NCBI GenBank assembly: GCA_022496205.1
Contig: WTXD01000001.1
Coordinates: 372,001-436,000, forward strand
From: Gloeopeniophorella convolvens
Taxonomy: Eukaryota; Basidiomycota; Agaricomycetes; Russulales
Direction of reading: 5' to 3'
Length of the DNA stretch: 64,000 nucleotides
Shown piece by piece: positions 34,655 through 47,152 of this stretch (within the stretch, counting starts at the first letter, position 1; each line of letters starts with the position of its first letter). The translations under genes and the position numbers were made by a program. The notes below the pieces were generated by a model. It was not told the DNA's origin. It made no database searches and was given only the letters and a program-made list of their open reading frames with translations.

Positions 34655-35938
34655 ATGTCAGACAAAGTCTTCTGGCTGCGCTGCGAAAAGAAGCAGTTCG
34701 AGCGACGGGCTGCTCTGACGCCCACAACAGCGCGCAAGCTCATCGACGCTGGCTTCAAGCTTTACGTCGAGCGCGACGAACAGAGAATCTTCGATGATTC
34801 AGAATACGAAGCGTGAGCATACCCCAGGCGTCGTCCGCCGATGCACGTTGACCTACGCGATCAGGGTCGGATGCGAGCTCGTCGAAAATAACTCCTGGCC
34901 ACACGCCCCGACCAACGTCCCTATTATTGGGCTGAAGGAGCTGCCCGAGTCGGACGCCCCTCTCCCTCACACACACGTGCAGTTTGCGCACTGCTACAAG
35001 CAACAGGTTGGCTGGTCATCTGTTCTCGCCCGTTTCCATCGGGGAGGCGGGACCCTGTACGACCTCGAGTTCTTGAATGATGCCAACGGAAGGCGAGTTG
35101 CAGCATTTGGCTTTCACGCCGGCTTTGCGGGCGCCGCGGCGGGCGCTCTGGCGTACGCAGCACATGCCGCTGGTGCGAAGCTCGGACACCTAGAACCGTA
35201 TCCCAATGAAGAGGCCATGGTTGCCGATGTCAAGGCCAGGCTCAACGGGGCCGAGAAAAGCGTAAAGGCTCTTGTTATCGGCGCGCTTGGCCGCTGCGGA
35301 CGCGGCGCAGTGGACTTGTTCAGGAAGGTCGGCCTAGAAGAGTACGTTACGACGCCTGCGATGGCAACGCTGCTGACTGGGCCTGCTCAGGAATAACATT
35401 ATCAAGTGGGACCTGGACGAGACTGCCAAGGGCGGACCGTTCCAGGAGATTCTGGATGTCGACATCTTTGTCAACTGCATCTACCTCACGACGCGCATCC
35501 CCCCTTTCCTGACTGAGCAATATATTCAGTCGGCGGGCAAGTCGCGTCAGCTGAGCGTCGTCGTGGACGTAAGTTGCGATACGACGAACCCCAACAATCC
35601 AATTCCTATATACAGTATCAACACCACGTTCTCTGAGCCGACCGTCGCAGTCGATGCTGGGTAAGTGGAAGTTCCGTTTGGCACGGCGCGAGCGCGGCGC
35701 GACGAGGCTCTGACACATGGTTACCCATAGCGCTGGAAACCCACCGTTGTCGGTCATCTCCATCGACCATCTCCCGACGCTGCTTCCCCGAGAAGCGTCT
35801 GAACAGTTCAGCGCCGATCTTTTGCCGTCTCTGCTAGAGTTCCCTGATCGGGCGCACGCGCGGGTGTGGGCGGAGGCCAAGAACCTGTACGACGAAAAGC
35901 TGGCAGAGGCAGTGAAGGCAGAGAAGCTCTCGTCATAA
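34655..35938 (+). CDS. LYS1: Saccharopine dehydrogenase (NAD+, L-lysine-forming)
   Basis: Last step of the fungal alpha-aminoadipate lysine pathway: saccharopine plus NAD+ and water gives lysine, 2-oxoglutarate and NADH. The ATG at 34655 gives [19 protein letters not shown]. The first intron splits [15 protein letters not shown]. Core motifs: [67 protein letters not shown] (dinucleotide-binding), [17 protein letters not shown] (after the second intron), [16 protein letters not shown], and [15 protein letters not shown]. The last exon gives [17 protein letters not shown] and ends AEKLSS. Four exons and about 375 residues match the monomeric fungal enzyme. His and Lys residues of the substrate pocket lie in the N-terminal domain (CYKQQ, HCYK). 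Very confident. Confidence 0.96.
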
Positions 35939-36360
35939 AAGCCGAATGTATTAACGGCCCCGAGCACGTAACACGCAATGGAGCAAAGAGATGAGCGGGG
36001 CAAGGATGCAATGCAGAGATTTGATTCGCGATGGGCGATGGTTTCCAGGGAGGAAATGGGCAGAGTTGTTCTCTGGCTCAAGGGGGCAACGCACAAGGGG
36101 CAACCGAGCCGTGCTGCGACGTGTCCGAGCCGTCTTTTCTATTTCTCTTGTATTCCCCCTCGTCCCACGTTTCTCTCCCTCCTCTTCCTTTCTCTTTTCT
36201 AGTGGGGTGTCCAAGTCTCCTCCTGTGCAATTATTCAAAGAACGATTACACTGGTGCTGGCCGCCTCACACGTATCTGTACTCTTCAACACGCTCTCGTT
36301 CTTCGTCGTCCAAATTCTATCCCGGTTCAATCCCGTCCCATCCACTCCCTGATCCCATCT
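35939..36360. other. Intergenic: LYS1 3' region and promoter of the next plus-strand gene
   Basis: 422 bp. The right part is pyrimidine rich on the plus strand (36120-36350), typical of a fungal promoter and leader. No coding exon recognised apart from chance frames. Confidence 0.45.
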
Positions 36361-37631
36361 ATGGCTCTCGTCAACTCTCCCATCCCTTCCATCTCCATCT
36401 CCCCCGCGCCTCTCGACGAGCCTCTCGTCGAGCCCTTCTCGCCCTTCGACGCGCAGACCCCGCTATCTGCTAACCAGGGCGACAGCTACAGGCCGTCCCT
36501 TCTCAGCCCTCCACCGGTCATCTCTCCTCGTTTCCACAGACAGCCTTCTCCGTTACGCCCTGCGGATACCCTGCCCACAGGCCAGGGTCTCGACCGCAGC
36601 CAGTTCGAGGCGTTGCTAGCGTCGACGAAGGAAAGGAATGCGAGCTCGAAGAAGTCCCCCGACCTCCGGAAGGAGATTGCGCTGAAGGCCCATAAGAGCA
36701 AGCAGAGTGAGTACCTCTCGCAGTACGCCTGTCATTTGACCTTGACGTTCTGCTCGCAGTGGAACGCCGTGCACTTTTCCTATCAAAAGTGAACGCACCC
36801 CCGTCTCCCACTGCTACTGGTCTTCCCAAGACACCCCCGGAGTCGCCTGCTATCTTCCACTACTCGCTCCCCTCTCCCGGCCTTGTCTCGCCACTGGCCC
36901 TGTTCGAGTCTCTGCAGCAGAAGGACGCAGCCGAAACGGCCAAAAAACCGCCTGTGCAGCCCTGGGTTGAACAGGTCGAGTATCGCAGGCCACAGCCCGC
37001 GGGGCAGCGCCTCCCCAAGGGTGCCTTCGGCTTCAACAAGGCTCTGCCCTCCCTGGACCAGATCACTGCGCGTCTCAGTTCCCACGGGTATCCCACGATC
37101 GTCAAAGACGAGCACCGCCGCTCGCCCATCCCCTTGCCCACCTTCCTGCGGGCCCCTCGCAAAGCCATCACCCCCGCCCTGCGCATCCAGGTTGCGCCCG
37201 CGAGCCCGACGCGCGAACACCCGCGCGAACACGAACTCGCGCCCCGCGAGCCCGAAGCCGCAGCGGCGCCCCCCGCGTCGCCCATGAAACTGCACGCGCC
37301 GGCGCCCAAGACGCCGATCTCGCCTGTTGGCGCGAAGCTGCACGTCACGACTACGCTCGTGCCGCGCTCGTGCAGCGCGTCGCCGACTATGCTCTCGGAG
37401 GGCAACCTCCACGCGCTCAATTCGCGCGCGCTCACGGGCCGCGACATGATGTCCAAGCTGCAGCGCCGCATGGCGGGCGGTGCTGGGGCGGCGTCTGCCA
37501 CGGACGCTGGCCCAGGCGCGCCGGACGAGGACGAGCGCCGTGCGCGGCGCATCAGCGCGCCGGCGGAGCTGCCCCGCCGCGAGCGTCACGGGTTCGCGCA
37601 CCCTGTGCTTGCGCTCCCGGGCGCGTTCTGA
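36361..37631 (+). CDS. Unrecognised Pro/Ser-rich fungal protein
   Basis: I cannot name this family. The ATG at 36361 gives MALVNSPIPSISISPAPLDE. Exon 1 runs to about 36705 and includes a charged segment (SQFEALLASTKERNASSKKS, then RKEIALKAHKSKQ); after one intron, exon 2 resumes near 36759 with MERRALFLSKVNAPPSP. The protein (about 400 residues) is largely disordered and proline rich. Short parts look conserved: AIFHYSLPSPGLVSPLALFE, PKGAFGFNKALPSLDQITAR with LSSHG, and, near the end, LTGRDMMSKLQRRMAG. The middle LPSLDQITARLSSHG motif resembles short linear motifs in fungal regulatory proteins, but this is not enough for a name. Very high GC toward the 3' end gives a long antisense frame. No membrane segment or signal peptide is visible. 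A regulatory or scaffold role is only a guess. Confidence 0.65.
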
Positions 37632-38327
37632 GGTGTCGTGCGTGCGCCATACACGCCGGTTTGTCTGTGCCCGTCGCTGGTTCGTATTTCTGGGCTGCCT
37701 GGCTACTTCCTCCTCCTACCTTAGATGGCTTCGTGGCGATACGATATAATGCATCCACAAGGACGACGGTCCGTCGACGGCTCGGGTTCGGTTTGCGGTT
37801 CGTGTTGTGTCGTGTATGATGGATGATTGCGTGGAGGCGTAGATTCGTGTGTCGACTCATATTCCACAGGACTTGGACTGCAGCTCGCGTCTTCTCTTCT
37901 TTACCTTCCGCTTTGTACTGCGCGGCTGCGCCGTGCTATTTGCTTTACTCGAAATACGAGGTACCCACTATCGTTTAGGAGGATCGTGAGGGTAGATTGC
38001 AGCCTGTCGCGGCTTTGAGTGCAGTACTGGGTCGTAGCCCGTTCGTCTGTTACAGGCACGGCCTTCGAAACTGTACTCTTGCATTTTATATAATACATAT
38101 CTGTACAGAAATCCGGTCCGAAGGGGTCGGCGAGCGACTTTGCGGCTCGTCCCGCACACTTAAATGGCTACAGATCTTGCGCCGCAGGCGCTTACACGAG
38201 CGAGAGACCCCAAGCAAACACAAAGCGATATAACCTACTAGATCACCCAGAGGCTGGAAAGTGCGCAGGCATCAGAGGCTGCCTGATCAAGTCCAAGACA
38301 TGCAAGCGACGCTCTGGCGCGGAAACG
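37632..38327. other. Intergenic between convergent genes
   Basis: 696 bp between the stop of the unknown plus-strand gene and the stop of IES1. It should hold two 3' UTRs and terminators. A/T-rich stretches with TATATAATACATATCTGT near 38088-38105 look like polyadenylation-type sequence. Nothing coding recognised. Confidence 0.45.
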
Positions 38328-40041
38328 TCAGTGAACGGGACTGCGGGTGCTCCGAGGCAACGCACGATAATCTACCCTTGCGCGGTCATCTAAGCCCTCG
38401 TCATCAGAGTCAGCAAGCGGGTCCGTGTTCTGCATGCTCTGCACGCGATGCCAGGCCTCTGCTGGGGAGTTAGCATTCAGCCGTGGCTGAGGAGATGTCA
38501 AGCTCGCACGATGTAGCAAAGAATAGTCCTCGCGATGGTCAAACCAAGACTCCCTCGTACGCATGGTGGCGTCGACCACTGGTGGCATGGTCACTATAGC
38601 AGGGACAGCCCGTCTGAACTCGCCACCTGCCAGCGGGATGGGCTGCGTCGACTTGATTTTACCTGCATCTGAGGGAACATAATGATGAAAGGTAGTCCGG
38701 TTACCGTCCGGAGCGTAGTGTTGCTGCGTACGGGGTCGCCGCGATGAAGAGGGGTCCGCGTCTGCATGAGAGATAGAGCGACCTTTTCTTCAGTGTAGAC
38801 CGCGCATATAACTACTTATGGGGAGGACTAACCATGAGAGGATGAGTTCGACAGCGTCCGCGCCGCCTTGTCGAGCTCGCCGCCAGCAACGAGCTCTTGG
38901 AGGAAACGACTCCTGGCCTGAGCCATCTTACGACCCCACTCGAGCTCCTCTGGGGGGTCGACGTTTTCCTGCGCCTGCTCCTCTTTGGACAATCGGAGGA
39001 GCCACGGGACCTTTCCAGGATTGCGACGAGCGTGCTCATCGGCAAAAGGGTTTGCTTGATTAGGGCCCTCGTGATAATGGAATATCATCCAGAGGAACGC
39101 CCTTGCACGAGCAGCCGAAGATATGTTGATGGGGAGAAAGAGATCGACAAATTCCACGTCCGGTTCAAAATGAGTCGACATGAGGGACTGGATGCTGAAG
39201 CGTTAGAGTGACATTACTTCCATCCTGCAGCAGCGTACCGACGAATAATTGACAAGCACGAATATGAGGTTGACGACGCTGGTCGGGGGAACGTGGCCAG
39301 CTTTCTGGGTGTAGTAGAGTCAGGAAGCGCTCGTCAAGCACTTCGAAATCGTACCGCTCTGGCGAGGATGTCAGTAGGGGTAGATGGGGGCGTGGACTTT
39401 TGCTCTCCGGGTAGAAAGGCGGCTTTGAGACAGTTCTTGATTCTGGGGGCGTCCTGGACGTTACCGTCTGTCTTTTGGAGAGATGGGACAGGATGATAGC
39501 TCCTCAGGGCAGTCTTCATTTCTGGGAAGACTGGCGGCGGGCGGAGAGGTTCGAGAGAGACTGGAATAAAGGAGAGGACGTACAGGCCATGGTGGTGTTT
39601 ATCCTGCCCACGTTGGTCAACAAGGATATCTTTGCAAACTCTATGGCGAATGCGGGGGTGTCTTGCATCTTATCTCTCATGACCTTTGAGCATTTTGCCG
39701 AGTTGTAGAGGGCGTGAACGTAAAGGTCGCAGAAGTTGACCTTTTTGGGTGGCTTGCCGGGGGTCTCGTCGGTGAAGGCGAGGGTGTTGTCGTTAAAGAC
39801 GTGGTGGAGGAAGGCATACTGGACGTCGTTGCGGGTGAGGATTTCCGAGTCGCCGCGCTTGATGGCGAGAGTTTTGCGTGAGACGTACTGTGGCCTGTGA
39901 GAGGATATGTGAGGTGGACAGTGGGGAGAAAGAGAGAAGAGACGAACTGAGAGGACATTCGATCTGCTGGCCAGGCTGAGCCTTGGCCGTGTCGGCGCCG
40001 TCGCAGGCTCTCAAGGTCTGCTCCTGGCCACGAGGCAGCAT
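38328..40041 (-). CDS. IES1: INO80 chromatin-remodelling complex subunit Ies1 homologue
   Basis: Fungal subunit of the INO80 nucleosome remodeller. The start at 40041 (MLPRGQEQTLRACDGADTAK) is the first ATG in frame. Family blocks: YVSRKTLAIKRGDSEIL and LTRNDVQYAFLHHVFNDNT, VNFCDLYVHALYNSAKCSKV, then (next exons) NVGRINTTMALY, PEMKTALRSYHPVPSLQKTD, and APRIKNCLKAAFLP. A later exon has the segment SSAARARAFLWMIFHYHEGP and NPFADEHARRNPGKVPWLL, which is the best-conserved Ies1 motif. The C-terminus is less conserved: RTQQHYAPDGNRTTFHHYVP, LADSDDEGLDD, ending RSTRSPVH at 38328. At least six exons. The start codon is only 23 bp from the opposite-strand start of the oxygenase gene. Two C-terminal exon borders are approximate. 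Confidence 0.82.
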
Positions 40042-40064
40042 CTTATCTCCCAATACTTGTCCCA
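40042..40064. promoter_or_regulatory. 23 bp between two divergent start codons
   Basis: The IES1 start (40041, minus) and the 2OG-Fe(II) oxygenase start (40065, plus) are separated by 23 bases. Both N-termini match expectation, so core promoter elements must overlap the coding or leader sequence of the opposite gene. Confidence 0.6.
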
Positions 40065-41566
40065 ATGCTCCTCCGTGCTCTTCCCCGCGCTGCGCCCCGC
40101 AGCTCCCGCTATTTCGCTCGTGCAGCCACCTCAGACTCGCCCGTTTCCATTTCTTACCCTTCGCTCATCGCTGCCCCCGCCGCTCTCTCCCCTTCAATAG
40201 GTACATGCATTACATCGAGTCTGGTATCCCGTGCCTCACGCGATCGACAGAGCAGGCGTTTGGTTCCAGTCCAAACTCTCTCGGGATCATCATTGTCCGC
40301 GACCTCCCTCCGGAATACCTTAGACTCAGGGAAAGGCTGCTCAAACTCGCCTACTCATTCTCTCAGCTCGACGAGCCTGTCAGAGAGAATTATGCAGACG
40401 CAAAGAGTAGATACAGGTGCCGTCAGTCAAGTGTCGGCCTCCGCCCCGTCACTCACCATCCCTGCCTACCTAGCTTCGGCTGGTCCCACGGAAAGGTGCG
40501 CCAAAATAGCTCCCTTTACACCCGGCGTGAATGACGTGCCATCCAGGAGGTCATGAACGGCAAACCCGGTATGGTCCACAAGTATTGTCCCCGAAACTCT
40601 GCTTCCTGATGCGCCACCAACCCAGACACGCTCAAGGGTTCTTACTATGCGAACCCCGTTATTGACGCACCCTCGGTCAAGGCAAGCCTGCAGGAAGCGT
40701 ATCCAGAGTACTATGGCGTCAACATCTGTCCGTATCACAGGCGCTTCCTCGGCCACTTTCATTGACGCTCATTCATAAATCGGCACCACAGGGCCGAAGG
40801 CCGATGAGCGAGGCATCGAGGGCTTCGAGTCTGCCTTCAAGGAACTAGGATCGTACGTGCGCTCCCCTACTCCGCCCTCCCCATTTCCGACCCTCTCGTC
40901 ACAGCTTCGTCTTTGGCGTCGGCGTCAAGCTCGCTGCCGCCTGCCAGCCATTCGCCTCTTCATATCTGACAGACTCTTCACTCTCCCTCTCCAAGCTGAT
41001 CAGTTCTTCCCAAACCACCAAGGCCCGCCTCCTGCACTACTTTCCCCCTTCACCAGAAAATCCCCTGCCAAAGGAGGACGAACCGATCGACAGCTGGTGC
41101 GGTTTCCATGTGGATCACTCCCTTCTCACTGGTCTCTGTTCGGTATGACATTCGCACTTGCCAAACTCTCATCGACCCGGGACGCCACCTGACCCTGCGA
41201 ATTTGTCAGGCCCTGTATCTCCAGCACGCTCCCGGCGCTCCTCCCGAGGTCGTGGCCTCGCCCTCTCCGTCGTCTGGGCTCTACATTCGGACGCGTGGTG
41301 GTGACTTGACGAGAGTGGCGATCCCCCCTGACTGTCTCGCGTTCCAGACGGGCGAGGCCCTCCAACTCGCGACTGCGGGCAGGCTCCGTGCGACCCCCCA
41401 TTGCGTCCGCGTGGGCGGGGGCGAGGCCGCCGAGCTCGTCTCCAGGGAGACGTTCGCCCTCTTCATGCAGCCCGACGTCGACCAGCGCATCAGCGAGCAC
41501 GAGACATTCGGTGATTTTAGCAAGCGTATATTTAACGAGCACTACGGCGACGGTAATCTACAGTAG
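40065..41566 (+). CDS. 2-oxoglutarate/Fe(II)-dependent dioxygenase-like protein, putatively mitochondrial
   Basis: Clavaminate-synthase/isopenicillin-N-synthase-like fold; the substrate is unknown. The ATG at 40065 gives MLLRALPRAAPRSSRYFARA, an Arg-rich amphipathic leader that looks like a mitochondrial presequence. After the first intron: EQAFGSSPNSLGIIIVRDLP, RERLLKLAYSFSQLDEPVRE, SFGWSHGK, and EVMNGKPDTLKGSYYANPV. The iron-binding HxD is in WCGFHVDHSLLTGLCS and the distal His in RATPHCVR, where the 2OG-binding region would follow. Later: FQTGEALQLATAGRL and ETFALFMQPD. It ends EHYGDGNLQ. Five or six exons, about 370 residues. The HxD...H triad order is as expected. The family is common in fungi as an uncharacterised protein. 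An N-terminal mitochondrial location is inference from sequence only. Confidence 0.82.
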
Positions 41567-41730
41567 TATATGCGGAGAAGGGATGATCTAACCTCGCGGC
41601 AGCCCCCGGCGGGCTTGCGGCAGGGCACGCGCGGATTAATAGGATTTACAGAGAGGTCTACCATGTACACATACACATATATATATACAACGGAAACATG
41701 GGTGGATTAGCTATGTATACACACACGCAT

Positions 41731-44700
41731 TCAGGGCGCGCCAGCCGAGACGGAGGACATCGAGCGCGGGCGGCGGTGCCCGGACGAAGTGAGCGCGTCG
41801 GGGAGTACCGATAGCATCGCAGCGGTGAGGCTGTTGCGCTTGGTGAGCTTAGCGCCCTTGCCGCCGAGCGAGGACCCCACGGACGAGTGCAGGTCGTCCG
41901 GGTCCGACACGACGCTCCAGTCCTCGCTCGGTGGGCGCCCGCCGCCCGAGCTCGTTTCGGCCCTGCTCGGCGGCGACGACGGCACGCGCTCGCGGATCGT
42001 CGCGTCCTCCGCGTCGTCCCCACCCGCGTCGGGCGCGCCGGGCCGTTTGATGAGCGTCCGCGCGTACTCGAGGTCGCGGTAGAGCGCCTCGATGGCCGTC
42101 CCCACACCGTTCTCCTGCAATCGATTGTAATGTCAGCACGTGCGAAGGATATCCGCGCACTGCGCGGACTGGAGGCAGGCAGAGGGAGACGGAGAGGGGC
42201 CACGCACGGATCGAATTTGCTCTCCGAGCAGCCGCGCGCGCGCGATCTGTTTCTGGTCGGTCGTGGCGGCTATGAGCGCCTCTGAGAGATTGTCGACGGT
42301 CAGCTTGCGCACGCCGGTGCCGACGCCGAGGGCCTCGACGCGATCGGCCCAGAAGAACTGGTCACCAAAGAACGGGCGGATGATGGTCGGGATCCCGGCT
42401 AGCAGCAGGGAGGGTGCCGTTAGCAGCGTGCACGGAGCAGCAGGGGGGCGATCACATACCGCGCAGGCTCGCGCCTGTCGTACCTGCGCCGCCGTGGTGG
42501 CAGGCCGCGTCTATCTGCTTGAACAGCCAGTCGTGAGGGATAGAGGAAATGGGGTAGATCTGCTGAGGCAGGGGCTCTTCTGGCTCGGCGGCCGCGGCTG
42601 TGTTGTTCTTCGCGAGGCGGTCGGACCAGCCCTTAGAGAGAATAGCATGGACGCCGCTCTGTACGATCGCGTTGATGACGGTGCGTGTCATGCCCTTGGG
42701 ATCCGAAACAACGATGCTACCAAAGCCGATGTAAACGAGTTTCTTCTTGAGCTTCCGGGAGTTCTCCATGAATTTGATCAGGTCTGCGGGAGGCTCCCAT
42801 TTCTTGGAACTGACATCGGCGTCGTCCAGGAACCAGTAGCCTTGGAGCTAGTGAGACAGTGCAAGGTCGCGATGAAACAGACGAACCAGTGATGCGAATC
42901 CACTCTGGCCAGTCCAAGGGTGCAGGGACGACGCTGGGACTAAAGTTGTACAAGAACGGAATTTTGTGGGGTTCCATCTTGTCCAGGGACGTGCTCGAGA
43001 GACCCAGCGTGTTGCGCCGCCATCGATTGATCTGACCCGCCGTTCCTCTCCAAAATACCTGGTCAAACATCACGTATGTCTAGAACCATAATATGAGCAA
43101 CTGAAGATAAGGGGTGCCCGGGCAACACACCATGTAGTTGTAACTACCGCCCATCTTGAAGCATGTCAGTATGCTTCTTCACGATCGATTCAGACACGCA
43201 CCTTGTGCTCGGGAACCGCGAAGGCGTGCGGATAAGCCCTGCCAACTACATGAGAGCAGTTTCACACTGCATGTGGGGCGCTTACCTCGTCCTTGACCAC
43301 GTCATTGTGAAGGCTTTGAAATATGGGATCCGGAGCGCCTCTGCGATATGGTACCCTGCCATGGCGCTGGGGCTTTCCACGAGGACATCGGTGCCTTGGC
43401 AGGCTTCCCAAGAGGTCTTCAGGAGATCGTCGATCCATCCTCGGAACTGCAGCAATTTCGGCGCGTGTCACGCTCCGAAGTATCACACGGCATAGGCATG
43501 ATATCCCACCTTCTGTACACCTTCTCTTAGAAACGCGATCGTGAATGTTCCGTTCTCCACGCATATGCGCATGAGTTCAGCAGGATCACCCCCGACATAG
43601 CCGAATTCAATCCCATGCTACAGTCGTCAACTCGTGGTCCAAGTGAATGTCGGGAGAAGCAGGCTCACGGATTCGACCCACCCCTTGAATTCTCCATGGG
43701 TAGCGATCCTGACGCGGTGACCATCCGCGAGAAGTCCCTTGGCAAGTGCGATATAGGGCTGAACATCTCCCCGTGATCCAATAGTGAGGAATGTGAAATG
43801 CAACGATTTCTCGGGCTTGAATGTCAAAAAGGTAGATGAAGTAGATGTGAACATCACAGCCGGGAGGGAGTCACTCATACTCTCAGGTGGTGGCCTTGGG
43901 TCTGAGTCGTCTCGGAGCGACGTGCGAGCTCCAAATTCCTCTAGAAGCAGAGCGTCGCGCTTTCCTGGGCTATGGGCCATTGGCTCGCCTTCTAGTTGAC
44001 GTTTACGGACATCCTCGATCTGCTTCTCAAGCAGGTTGATGAAAGCCGTCCGGCGGTCCTGTTGATTAAATTCGAGGAAGAGCTCTTCGTGGCCTTTGAC
44101 CATCACAGTCAGACCGTAATGCCCAAAGCGGAATGCCTTCGATGTTTCAGTCGACAGGATGTCTCGGATGGGGACAATCATCTGGTGAAGGGTCAGTAGA
44201 TCATCAGGGGCAACCCAGCTATCTCTTACCCTGGTCTTTGATGTTAGAGGGCCGCTAGATTTGAAGCAGAGGTAGTTGCACGAGACGTATAGACGACCAA
44301 ACACCGGAAGAACGCGGAAGATGTATCCGGGAAAGTCTATGGAACGTCAGTTGTCTGAGCGACACCTTGAGTAAGAGAGCACACTTACACCCGAGGAGTA
44401 CTTCCTTGTCATCAAAGGCGAACGATGCTTGGAATTTCTCCAGTATCTCGGCGTCTATGGTCGAATCCGGTACGTCCAACACACTGAAGCCAAGTTCTTG
44501 GCCGGGGCCCGACCCGTTCGATGGCGGTGCGCTGGAAGAATAAACCTCGGTCACTGCTTTGCCATCTACGGATGTTGTATTCGCCGTGGCTGCAGGGGCG
44601 GTCGTTCTGCGCGACATCTTGAGCCAAGAAGGAACCGACACCCAACTGGTGGGTAGCGGATTCTCTTGAGAAGCGTGCACGATAGAGTCGCTCGGGGAGG

Positions 44701-47152
44701 TAGAGGGGGGATAGGTGTGGCTCGAAATAGTATTATTGTCAGAAGGGCGCGAAACGAGGCTCAGTGGGCTCTGAGTAATGTCGTAGGGAGATGTTGATTC
44801 ATGGCCGGGTGACATCGCTGCAGGGGTGGGCGGAAGGGCGAGGGGGACGAACGAGGAGTTATCTCGTTTTTCCACATGTGTAAACTCTTCATGTTCGTCT
44901 AACTGACCTGGGGCGCTGGCCGACCGGCCAAGAGGGAAGTCTTGGAACGGACGGAAGAGCGTTGACAGACGGAATGATGAGTTGGACTTGGGGACTGCGT
45001 CCGGAGAAGTATGTGCGTGTTCCAGTGCACCGTTACGAGGCACAGCAGAGCGTGGCGCCGTAGTGTCTATTAGCTGCTCAGCGTCCAATGGCTCCTCGAC
45101 CTCTGGGATAAAGCGTCGAGTGGCCGATATGGCGTCTCGAATTTGCTCGAGGGCCGTGGATATATCATGGAAATATGTGAAGAAATATGAATCGACGGCC
45201 AAATCCTCACTTCCATCGACGACCTTGACCTCAATGGTCTCGCGGAAATCGAGCGCGCTCGACTTGTCTACGTCGATGATGGTCGAGTAGGGAATCGCTA
45301 TCTAAACGAGATGAGCGTTAGACGGTGACCCTGGGGTCACAAGCTATGAGATCTCACCTTGACGCTATCCCCACTATTCTGCGCCTTGAAAATGACTCTC
45401 CGGATGGCCTTTACCCATTCCTCCCTACTTGGAACAGAGTCTGCAGACAGGTAGATGGTCTTCGAATTTGTCCGGAGGCGAATATCCTTTTCCTGGTACG
45501 GCTCGCACGCAATGGCATATCTCAGATCCACCACGCCGTGCGGAAAATACGGATCCTGCGAGAAGTGAGCCAGAGAGCACGAGGCCGGAGAACAGATAAC
45601 TACCGCCGACGACTGGTACCATGAAAGTACATCATTCTTCAGAATGAACCAGTGCTTGATCCAACGCTTCGTCCGCTGAGCCTTCTTATATAGGGAACCC
45701 GACTTGAGAACTTGATCCTTGAGAATGAAGTTGTGGTGATTCAATCAGAGCGTGCAAGGAGGGACCGACCTCTCTGGAAGGCATATGCGCAAAGAAACAA
45801 AGGTAGGAGTTCGTGAGATACATGTAACCTTGCAGCACTAGGAGACCACAGATTGAACATTGAGTGTATCCGCTACAGATTCACTTACAGACTGAGCGCA
45901 TGAGCCAACAAGGCATCTCTGAAGAACGCTCATTAGGATGCTCTCATGTGGCAAGTAAAAGTAGTATCCACCTGCAATCACCTCATTGATACCGGTGATT
46001 TCAAACACATCAGCAAGTTTCTCAGCCAACCGTACCCGCCTGCTTAATTTCACAGTCTTGACTGTTGACATGCTTCCTGAGCGCTCCAAATGGTGCCGTG
46101 AGTCCAACTTGGGAAAAGGGTGCTCTAAAACGGGTGACAGGGTAACGGGTCCGTCTCTTAGACTCAATTTACGACTGGGGATAGTAAGCCTTGGGGCCTC
46201 GAAGTCGTCTCCATCTATGTCATCGTCAGACGCGATGGCCTTCTGAAGCTGCTCTTGATCTGAAAGGACATCGGTCCGATCCTCCGAAGTGCTGCCAACG
46301 CGAGACATGGCAAGCAGCGACTCTTGTCGACGCGAACGAGCTACAGGACGGTATATCGTGTGTATAGAAGATGTCATCTTCATCCCTGGAATGTGTATGA
46401 GCATAAGGTACACATGACAGCAAGCCAGAGAGCTCACCGGGCTTTCGCTCGTCATCACTATCGGACTCAGTTGGGCTCAAGTCATTATGCATGAGGTCAT
46501 CGTCGATCTCAGGGTCATCCATTAGCGGGAGAGCTTGCAGAGCCTGTATGAGCGTCTGTGTTCCAGCGCGCATCTGGTGTAGACGATGATCAGACACGGT
46601 AAAGGAGGATCTGCAAACCACTCACCGATGTGTCACCTTGGAATGCAGATGCCGAAGGTCGCGAGCGCATCTGAGACGGCGATGGAGGACGAATAAATGG
46701 GGACTCGTCAGTTATACCCTGCTTCGCCGACGGAGAGTCCAGGTCAAGAGAGGCAGAGAGAGGGCCATTGTCGGCGGACTGGGCAAGTGTGCCACCCTCT
46801 GCGGAAGTGTGGCTGAGAAGCCTGGATAGAGAAGACAGATAGTAGAAGTACCTTGGAGATCTACGATGGTTGAGGCTTGCGACTCTTTACCCTTGCGAGT
46901 ATGGGACAGAATACGCCTGGGACTGGTGGGGAGACTGAGGCGTTGTGACTTTGGAGACTTGGAGCCGGCGGACTTGCTCCTTCCTAACTTGTCTGACGTT
47001 CGCTCTACGACTCTGCGGACGATGTCCTTGGGAGAGGAGGTGGGGGCGGGCCTGGGGGACACATCGGAGTCGGTGGGGCCTGGAGAGGTCGGAGATGAAT
47101 CGAGGGATGGAAGGTCGTCTGGAGTGGATCGTGAGACGGGAGAGCGGGACAT
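41731..47152 (-). CDS. ATG26: Sterol 3-beta-glucosyltransferase, Atg26/Ugt51 type
   Basis: Transfers glucose from UDP-glucose to ergosterol; in some fungi it is needed for pexophagy. The ATG at 47152 gives [17 protein letters not shown] and a Ser/Pro-rich leader. Domain order: GRAM-1 ([20 protein letters not shown], with [13 protein letters not shown]), a PH domain ([50 protein letters not shown]), a variable Ser/Pro linker, GRAM-2 ([47 protein letters not shown]), and the C-terminal GT1 catalytic domain from [20 protein letters not shown] to the donor-binding [16 protein letters not shown] and [18 protein letters not shown]. It ends MSSVSAGAP. About 1,450 residues and at least fifteen exons. 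The PH/GRAM/GT arrangement is diagnostic. The C-terminal tail after the GT domain is Ser/Pro rich. It diverges from the SUR7 gene across 346 bp. Confidence 0.93.

Noticed and set aside
36783..37601. Long minus-strand open frames
   Set aside because: Antisense to the Pro/Ser-rich gene at 36361-37631; composition is Arg/Gly rich and has no recognisable family, as expected for a shadow frame in very GC-rich DNA.
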